Of a stretch of 35,000 nt of DNA, positions 1-35,000 are shown piece by piece. How positions within the stretch are numbered: position 1 is the stretch's first letter; every line of letters starts with the position of its first letter. Below the pieces are notes generated by a model that saw nothing but the letters and a program-made list of their open reading frames with translations, searched no databases and was not told the DNA's origin. Position numbers and translations under genes: made by a program. The stretch comes from Chrysomallon squamiferum (Eukaryota > Mollusca > Gastropoda > Neomphalida > Peltospiridae), in contig CM022679.1 in NCBI GenBank assembly GCA_012295275.1, positions 4,203,379 through 4,238,378 on the forward strand. The letters run 5' to 3'.

Positions 1-337
1 ACACAGACATGCATGCATACACGTAATCATACATAGATGTATAAATATATTATCACATTTATATACAAACGGTACATACACACATACATACGTACATATT
101 ATACATACATGCACACAACCAAACACAGACACCCGTACAGCTACTTAATTAGACATTAGAATATGGAAATGGTAATAAGATGCAGGCGTATTGATTAGGA
201 TTATCAATAATTTAAATAAATGTCATGCTGTAGTAGAATAACTTAAATTTGCCTTGACGCATCACTTAAGTTTATGAGTGTCTGGTGTATTATGTCTTGC
301 AGTTCACAGGGTTATCATTGCTCATTACTGAATATAC

Positions 338-387
<50 letters not shown>

Positions 388-678
388 ACACACACACACA
401 CAATTTGACAGTAAGATCTTTAATCTCTAAGTTATAGAAATCATGTAACAGTTACCCTATATTACTAAACCCTTATTCTTTTTCTATTACGAGACAAAAT
501 ACAGTGAGTTAAGGGCTTTGTGTGTAGCATTACTGTAGCTTATGATATGAATTTTTAATGAAATCCTTGGTAAATAAGACCACAATCTACTAGAACGATA
601 TAATTATTGTTTCATTAGGGAAAGAAAAAGAGTAAAATTACGATAAAACCGAATTGAAAAAGTGGCTAAATATAATAT

Positions 679-680
<2 letters not shown>
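1..680. other. Upstream flank with simple repeats, no gene seen
   Basis: 1-125 is a degenerate CA/ACAT-rich tract. 341-402 is an almost pure (CA)n with one G interruption. The rest is AT-rich unique-looking sequence with no ORF or RNA that I recognise. Confidence 0.6.

Positions 681-757
<77 letters not shown>
681..757. repeat. (AAT)n microsatellite
   Basis: An uninterrupted AAT array of about 77 bp directly precedes, within about 8 bp, the first copy of the dispersed repeat at 765-1050. Confidence 0.97.
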
Positions 758-758
<1 letters not shown>

Positions 759-764
759 GAGGAT

Positions 765-1153
<389 letters not shown>

Positions 1154-1479
1154 ATTATGTGCATGTTTTGTTTATGTATATGCGTGCATGTATTTATAAA
1201 CGTGTATTAAGGTTTCACTGTAAGTATATTTCTTTGTAAATATTAAAATACGTATTATTTTATATATATACGAAGATATCATGGAACAAAAACACAGAAA
1301 TAATGACAGTACCATTTTTAACCGATATATATGTTTTTGTTTCAGCGATGAAGCCACTCATTGAAATAAAAAGCCACTATGCAGTGCCAGAGCCAATCAG
1401 ATCTCCCTCGAGAACGTGAACCAGAATTCAAAAAGTAATTCTACTTAAATAATCAGGAACATCTGGATTTCTAGCCATT

Positions 1480-1800
1480 ACGGCAGACTCACACACAACG
1501 AGCCGAGGCCAAAGGAGAGCGAAGTCTACTGCCGGCTGGACAGAACTGAAACTAAAACATAACGCTGGTGGGATTTCTAAGTCCCAGTCGCTCGGTTGAC
1601 AGTGTTCGGTTTACTTGCTGGCTCCTACACCTGGGCGACTTATGATCGCCACAGAAACAACACTGAGCGCGAGCTGGCGTCGATAGGTTATCGCGATCGA
1701 TAGCGGCAGATCTACGTGATAGATTTTTTTGACGGCTCTTGCTAGAAGGAAAGCGGTATCGCGCGGGTCTTTGGTTACCTCTGCTACAAGATCACGGAGT
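1480..1800 (+). promoter_or_regulatory. Candidate promoter / CG-richer block
   Basis: This block is visibly richer in CG dinucleotides than the surrounding AT-rich sequence and lies 0.6-0.9 kb before the start codon. It contains TATCGCGATCGATA at 1689-1702, which resembles DRE-type (TATCGATA) promoter motifs. No TATA box at a convincing distance was seen, and the transcription start is not determined. This is composition-based inference only. Confidence 0.3.
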
Positions 1801-2368
1801 GAAAATTCAACAGTTTTGGGAATATCTCTTGTAATTTAATAATGTGCTGAAATTCAACTAAATGAGGAATTGTATTTCCTAAAACACTGATACTGTTTTA
1901 CGTACTGGAATGAAAATTTCGTGCTGACTACATTACATGAATGTTCGAGTGTGAAACCAAACTACCTTTTACACGTCGTTTGAAGCATTTGAATTACAGT
2001 TTTTACTGTGACTAATTGGAGACGTTTAAATTATTCCAGATTTTTAAACCTCTGAAGTTGTTTCGAGTACCGGAATTTGGAAAATCACATTACGATATAA
2101 ATCAGCGAAGCTCTTTCAACTGTTCTAATACAAAATTACAGTTATGTAAAATGTTGAAACTATTTCCGTATAGGAATTCTACTTTACACCGTTGCAGCGA
2201 ATCGAAATAATTGTTTCTGGGAAGAAGATACACTACTTTCTAAACCTTTGAAGCTAATTCAGTCGTTCGAATGAGAGTCTACAGTGCCAGTTTGACTGTT
2301 TTGTTATTGGATTATGAACAAACGTCGAGAAAGTCAAAGTGTGAATTTTGTTGTCTAACGCGACAAAG
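1800..2368 (+). other. Probable 5' UTR / promoter-proximal sequence
   Basis: This unique-looking sequence leads into the start codon and has no simple repeats, unlike nearly everything else nearby. An in-frame TGA at 2342-2344 bounds the coding region. The extent of the untranslated exon cannot be fixed from sequence, and a separate non-coding exon upstream is possible. Confidence 0.4.
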
Positions 2369-29381
<27,013 letters not shown>

Positions 29382-29487
29382 CATTTGCGTGATTCGTTGA
29401 TTCTTTGTTAAATATTTATTCGATGCAATGTTTCCCTGACGTGAATATTCTGCTGGAATTATGTATTTACTTTTCAGTTAACCGATT

Positions 29488-29518
29488 ATTTATTTATTTA
29501 TTTATTTATTTATTATTA

Positions 29519-29578
<60 letters not shown>

Positions 29579-29593
29579 GATTATTATTATTAA
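29488..29593. repeat. (TTTA)n-(ATT)n compound microsatellite in the probable 3' UTR
   Basis: TTTA units pass into a nearly pure ATT array about 110 bp after the stop codon. Confidence 0.95.
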
Positions 29594-29974
29594 TTTAAAA
29601 AAAAAAAAAAATTATGTTAATTATATAGTTTTAAATATTTCTTATTTTATTAAGAATGAAAACATGTTTTCACTGCAAGATTTAGAGACAAGTTGTTATG
29701 CAAAGACATGTATTTAGTAACGTATAATTCGAACATTAAACTGTTATCGTGATGGTTTCAGGATGTACATAACATAAACATCTTTTGTATATGTATATAT
29801 ATATATATGTATAGTTATCATTTGTGAACTGTTTACGGTGAACAGTTAATCGAGTTTCAGAAACATTCAGCATTCTTTGGACTGTTTGTGACGAGTCATT
29901 CCGATGGGACAGAAAGAAACATCAGCTTTATTTCGTTTCGTTTTGTGATTTTCAATAATAACTACAGGCTTTAA

Positions 29975-30070
29975 GTACTAGTGTTAGCTAGCATTATCTA
30001 GCAGTGACTAGCAATAGCTAGCACACACTAGTATTAACTAGCACAAATTGTATTAACTAGCACCAGTTAG
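29975..30070. repeat. Degenerate short repeat with CTAGC/CTAG cores
   Basis: About eight occurrences of CTAGC or CTAGT spaced 8-15 bp apart, such as TTAGCTAGCATTATCTAGCA and ATTAACTAGCAC, look like an old minisatellite. Confidence 0.65.
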
Positions 30071-30575
30071 TTGACAGTAATGATAATAACAATAATGGCA
30101 AACAAAATATAAATTAAGAATTAAAAAGAAACACTTAAGGCACCTTTCATGAGAGTAGATTTATTAATTAATGTTAGAGAACACAGCCATTTTAAACACA
30201 GTAATCATTACAAGGTTTTGTACAGTTTTGTTTTATTTCACTTTAATGTGGAAAAAACATGATGTTATTAGATCTAGCTTATTCGTGGTATCTGTTGTTT
30301 ATCCACACGAAATTCGTTTTTAGGATATAACAGTTATTTTGGAACCCGACACACATGTTTAGAATAGTTTTCTTGAAATTACACTTTGATTATTTGAAAT
30401 GTTTCAGCACTACGATGTAGCAAAAAGATTTAGAATAGTTCTTTAAAAAGTCGTTCAGAACACCAAGACATCTGATTATAATCTTCATCGTAACCTGCAT
30501 TCAGGCTATTTCACTTGTTTAGAAGTGTTTCGCATCGCATCAACATGTTAAGATTTCTTCGATCTTAGCATTGAC

Positions 30576-30581
30576 AATAAA
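30576..30581 (+). terminator. Candidate polyadenylation signal AATAAA
   Basis: The first AATAAA after the stop codon lies 1.2 kb downstream. A second is at 30923-30928. No clear GU-rich element was identified, so the 3' end is uncertain. Confidence 0.3.
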
Positions 30582-30681
30582 GCACAAATTATCACTTTTC
30601 TATTTTAAAATATTTAAGTTGCATTCTCAAAAAATCCATATACTCAGACTATAATATAATTAACATTATCTTAATATATTT

Positions 30682-30797
<116 letters not shown>

Positions 30798-31027
30798 TTC
30801 TATATCTCTCTCTGTTAATTTAAATCATTCTGTTATAAGCTAATTTATTTTCTAATTTCCAAGCGTTTATTTATTTATATATTTATTTATAACCCATTAA
30901 CACAAATTCTGAAATTAGCTTGAATAAAACAGTTAATTTTGCTTTACCGACTTCGATATTTATGTGTTCTCAAATATAAACGTACATTCATTTGTTACAA
31001 ATTGTATGATACTTAAAACGTTTTTAT

Positions 31028-31031
<4 letters not shown>

Positions 31032-31076
<45 letters not shown>
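31032..31076. repeat. (TA)n-(CA)n compound array
   Basis: A short TA run passes into a CA array. Confidence 0.92.
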
Positions 31077-31354
31077 TAATATTATTATTATTATTGTTGT
31101 TGTTATTTAATTTGTTTTGTTATTACGTTTTTATAAATTAAATGTAAAAGAAATGAGATTTAGTTGAAATAAAGCAATCTGGTTTTGAATTTATTATTAT
31201 TTGTATGCTTCTTTTTGATTGTTTCATTTTAATTTAATTTAATTATTATTATTTTTTTTTTTTCCTTTATTTATTTAGTTCATTTCCATATTTTATTTTA
31301 TTTATTCGGTAATAAGAATTTTCATTTTGTATTTTTTTTTTTATTATACTTTAC

Positions 31355-31509
31355 TAAAATTGCTACTACTACTACAACTACCACATCCATTACTACAACA
31401 ACCTTCTAACACTAATTATTTCTGTAACTTTTTCTACTGTATTACTACAATTACTTCAGTCACTGCCAACACCACTGAACAACAACAACAACAACATTAT
31501 TATTATTAT

Positions 31510-31556
<47 letters not shown>

Positions 31557-31640
31557 TAATAATAATAATTAATAATATTATTATTATTATTATTATTATA
31601 ACAACAACACCACCACAACAACAACAACCTTCATGCTACT
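31355..31640. repeat. Mixed ACT, AAC, ATT and AAT triplet tract with inverted ATT/AAT arms
   Basis: ACT/ACA triplets at about 31362-31410, ACA at about 31478-31495, ATT then AAT at about 31497-31575, ATT again at about 31575-31600, then AAC/ACC triplets. The ATT-AAT-ATT order gives self-complementary arms. Confidence 0.85.
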
Positions 31641-31914
31641 ACAACAACAACTACTACAACATTCTGTTTTGTCACAACGGTTGTGAAATCGTGCTGGCAG
31701 TGTAATTCATCTGGAATGGATTAGTTTAACTTAATTTTATTTCTCATTTGTTCCTGGAGAAGAAGCAGGCTTCATTAATTAGAGTGTTTCGTGCCTGAAG
31801 TGTCATGGCAACCCAATACAAAAATATAATTTCTGTTTTTAATTATCTGCCCTTTTTTTTTTTTAATGACAAACACACAGATACCGTGCTGCTGTTTAAC
31901 AATGATCGAGGTGG

Positions 31915-32310
31915 TAGTAAAAGAAGTATAGCAGTTTTAGTAATAGTATTAGTTTGAAGTAATAGTATTATAGTAAAAACAGCAGTCAAAGTAGTAGTAG
32001 TTGTTGTTGTTGTTAGAAGTAGTAGTAGTATAGTATAGCAGTAATGTAGGTACTAACAGAAGTAGTAGTACTAATAGTATCAGTAAAAGTAAGTAGTAGT
32101 AGTAGTAGTAGTAGTTGTTGTTGTTGTAGTAGTAGCAGTAGTAGTAGTAGTACTAATAGCATCTGCAGCAGTAGTACCAGTAGTAATAGTTGTTAAGCAG
32201 AAGTAGTAAAAGTAATAGCAGTAATGTAACAGAAGCAGAAGTGCAGAAGTAGTAATAGATTTAGTAGTGGTACTAATAGTATCAGTAAAAGTGAGTTGGT
32301 GCAGCAGTAT
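31915..32310. repeat. Long degenerate (AGT)n tract
   Basis: AGT, AGC, GTT and AAT triplets over almost 400 bp with many substitutions. Threonine-rich minus-strand ORFs are artefacts. Confidence 0.85.
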
Positions 32311-32755
32311 ATCAGTTATATCAGAGAACCACATGCTATTAAATTTTAAGATAGAATATTAATAACTTAAGAGTAACGAGAAAACAGGTGAGTCCATACA
32401 GATAAATACAATCTTTCGACGACTTTACTCCAACAGAAAAATAAAAATAAAATGAAAAAATATCTTTATGGGAATCTCTTTATAAACTGAAATAATACTG
32501 AAGATCTTGAAAAAATGCGAAAAAGGTGGTTGTATGAATGAAGTAAAATGCTATGTATTTTAAACATATGATATAACATTTGAAATTAAACACTATCCTT
32601 AGTCTATACCACGAGTCCAGACATCAATGAATAAAAGATATATTTAAGACATTAATAACAAAAAAATATATGTTTGCGATATGAATAAATGAAATACATA
32701 TTTACACCATGGATAAATAAAACATATATTTACAATATATATAATGATGACAGTA

Positions 32756-32821
32756 ACGATGACGATGATGATGATGATGATGATGATGATAATAATAATA
32801 ATAATAAAAATTATTTTTAAA

Positions 32822-32864
<43 letters not shown>
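32756..32864. repeat. (GAT)n-(AAT)n and (TA)n arrays
   Basis: A GAT array passes into AAT units, followed by a TA array at about 32826-32864. Confidence 0.93.
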
Positions 32865-32866
<2 letters not shown>

Positions 32867-33016
32867 ACAAAAATAAATAAGAACATTTTGAGGATCTCCA
32901 TGCGACACGAATGTCTTTCATGCCGCCGTTACGTTATGTTCATTTTGTGAATAGCAAGAAATATGTGAACTGCTATTTTTTGTCAGGAAAGCAAAAGCAA
33001 CGACTGTGACTAAACA

Positions 33017-33097
33017 ACTACTACTAAGACTACTACTAATACTAATACCACTTCTATTACTAATACCAAAACTATTACCACAACTAATAATAATAAG

Positions 33098-33143
<46 letters not shown>

Positions 33144-33197
33144 GAGAAGAAGAAGAATAAGAAGAAGTAGAGTAGGATGAGAAAAAAGAACAACAGA

Positions 33198-33225
<28 letters not shown>
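33017..33225. repeat. ACT, AAT, AAG and CAA triplet tracts
   Basis: Degenerate ACT triplets, an AAT array at about 33100-33141, AAG units to about 33167, and a CAA array at about 33206-33225. Confidence 0.88.
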
Positions 33226-33228
<3 letters not shown>

Positions 33229-34287
33229 AACGCAGTTACACATAACAAATGAAGAAACATTCAAACAAATATTCGCTCCGATAGTCTGTTTAAAGCTACG
33301 AAATGGTTCTGCGCTTTTCATACAGTGAAGTTCAGCCAACGGAACAAAAACTCTTTTCGCTTGGGTTCCCGAAATCTTTAGTTTTCTAGCGATGTTGCTG
33401 TTGCTAGGAAAGAAAACAAGTCTTGCACGAAAGCGAACGGCAGAAAACAGCATCAAATATAAAGAAAACTCGCAGAAAAAAATCAATCAACAGCGAAAAG
33501 AAAAAAAAAAAAAATAGAATGAAGAAGCTAGACATTGTTGTTACATTATCAAAATATCTATAGTATACGAAACCCGTGTCGGAAGAAGCTATTTTCATCA
33601 TGGCAATATATAATATTAAAACATCGCAGCGTGACGCACTGATTCACTTTCTTTTATTAAATATTGAGTCCAGGCTTGTTCGTACCGTTGCCGTGCACTC
33701 AGGAAAGTCTTGTTTCGTTTCAAAGCAACCCGTTTGTTTCTCGATGAATTGAAAACTTCTTCACTCGTGGTGTCATGTACAAGGCTGGTTCTGGTCGGTC
33801 CTGTTTTCTGTCAAAACAAAATCGGGATGAAGGTCGTCGAAGACCAGGAAAATATTTTTAACACCGTGCTGTCTGTGTGTCCGCAGTCACAGTGATCACA
33901 GAGTTGATGTTGCTAAAATAAAAGAGTTTTAAAAAGACGATGCCGTTGTGGATCGTATTCTAAGCGTTGGCGCAAGATTCTGTATTACGTCATTAAAGAT
34001 AATCTATTTACGTATTACCAAGTATGTGACTGTCCACAACAGAGATATATCATCGATATTCAATTTTATTACACTGCTTTACAGTCCAGAATAAAACTAA
34101 TACAAATGAATAATTAAAATGAATGAGTTAATTGTATTCAACAACGCTTTAAAGATTATTATATTTAACATGACTTACAGCAAGGTTTAACATACCGTGG
34201 TACGCAGATCACAGAAGAAAAGATACATACACAAATACAAACAGAGAAACAGACATACGTACACATTCAGATGCATGCATGCATGCA

Positions 34288-34430
34288 CACATACATACAT
34301 ACATACATACATACATACATACATACATACATACATACATACATACATACATACATACATACATACATACATACATACATACATACATACATACATACAT
34401 ACATACATACATACATACATACATACATAC
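34288..34430. repeat. (ACAT)n microsatellite
   Basis: A pure tetranucleotide array of about 140 bp, preceded by ATGC units at 34271-34286. His-Thr-Tyr-Ile and Met-Tyr-Val-Cys ORFs here are artefacts. Confidence 0.98.
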
Positions 34431-35000
34431 AAACATAAATACTACGAACATACATACACATAATTATACGTCCCAGTTCTTTTCTTAACTGACTTTATTT
34501 ATTATTTTTTTTTTTTTTTTTTTTATAAATTGAAATTTTAATAAAATATCTATCACCATATAAATAATAATAATAAATAAAAACAGACATTGAAAACAAC
34601 ATCAAAAGAGACCCAACCAAGCGAAACCATTTTACAAGTCAGTGATTCAGCACCATCCGCTTACAGCACTCATTAGCCATGAAACCAGTGAAAAGTTCTT
34701 GAATGTTTCATTTGACTCGTTCTTTCAATTCACTGGTGCATGAAATCTCCCAAAACTGTTCGATATTTACTGACAACATAAAAGTTGCGTAGGCGGGAAC
34801 GCAACTGAGTGCATTTGTGGGGAAGGTTACGAATAAATTAATTAGTTCCTTTAAATTAGCGAGAAAAAATAATTAAATGGAAAAAAAAGAGAATGTGTCA
34901 GAAAGAAAGTGGAAAGAAATGAAGTAATAAGAAATAGAAAAAAGAAAAGAAAGAAAGAAAGTGAGTAAATGAAAACGAGAAAAGAAAGATGACAATGGAA

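Noticed and set aside
33010-33895. Possible downstream gene (ORFs at 33010-33486 minus and 33710-33895 plus)
   Set aside because: One half of the minus ORF is triplet repeat and neither ORF resembles a known family or has convincing splice signals.
34187-34488. Met-Tyr-Val-Cys and His-Thr-Tyr-Ile repeat ORFs
   Set aside because: They are translations of the (ACAT)n microsatellite.

Overview
The window is eukaryotic and looks like a coleoid cephalopod (octopus-type) or at least molluscan genome. The evidence is low GC, one gene with very long introns, an unusually high load of dinucleotide, trinucleotide and tetranucleotide arrays ((GA/CT)n, (AAT/ATT)n, (AGT/ACT)n, (ACAT)n), and a receptor gene whose pore resembles the atypical anion-type nicotinic subunits known from molluscs. 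The species assignment is inference.

One protein-coding gene is clearly supported, on the + strand and apparently complete from start codon to stop codon in seven coding exons: 2369-2441, 17581-17798, 24155-24264, 24843-25300, 26050-26136, 28289-28407 and 28932-29381. All six introns are GT-AG, all phases match, and the joined reading frame is 1515 nt (504 residues) with no break. The product is a Cys-loop ligand-gated ion channel subunit of the nicotinic acetylcholine receptor family. It has a signal peptide, a full extracellular ligand-binding domain with Cys-loop, vicinal Cys-Cys in loop C and every canonical aromatic-box residue, then M1, M2, M3, a cytoplasmic loop with an amphipathic pre-M4 helix, and M4. 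The M2 entrance reads Pro-Ala-Lys at -2'/-1'/0' instead of Gly-Glu-Lys. That is the signature of anion-selective Cys-loop channels, so the gene probably encodes an acetylcholine-gated chloride channel subunit.

Layout: 1-2368 is upstream sequence with microsatellites, a dispersed repeat, a more CG-rich block (about 1480-1800) that may hold the promoter, and the probable 5' UTR. 2442-17580 is a 15.1 kb first intron with no recognisable gene but many simple arrays and a second copy of the dispersed repeat. 17799-24154 (intron 2) holds a striking 2.55 kb satellite built of alternating 54-bp and 51-bp units, open in all three minus-strand frames and bordered by decayed copies, one of which encodes a CxxC-containing peptide. 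Introns 3-6 are short, and their tandem repeats crowd the splice sites. These include a 96-bp repeat whose units each carry a 3' splice-site-like segment, the last being the true acceptor of exon 6. 29382-35000 is 3' flank with simple repeats and a possible polyadenylation signal.

No second gene, tRNA, rRNA, CRISPR array or intact transposable element was recognised. The long ORFs elsewhere are products of triplet-period repeats.
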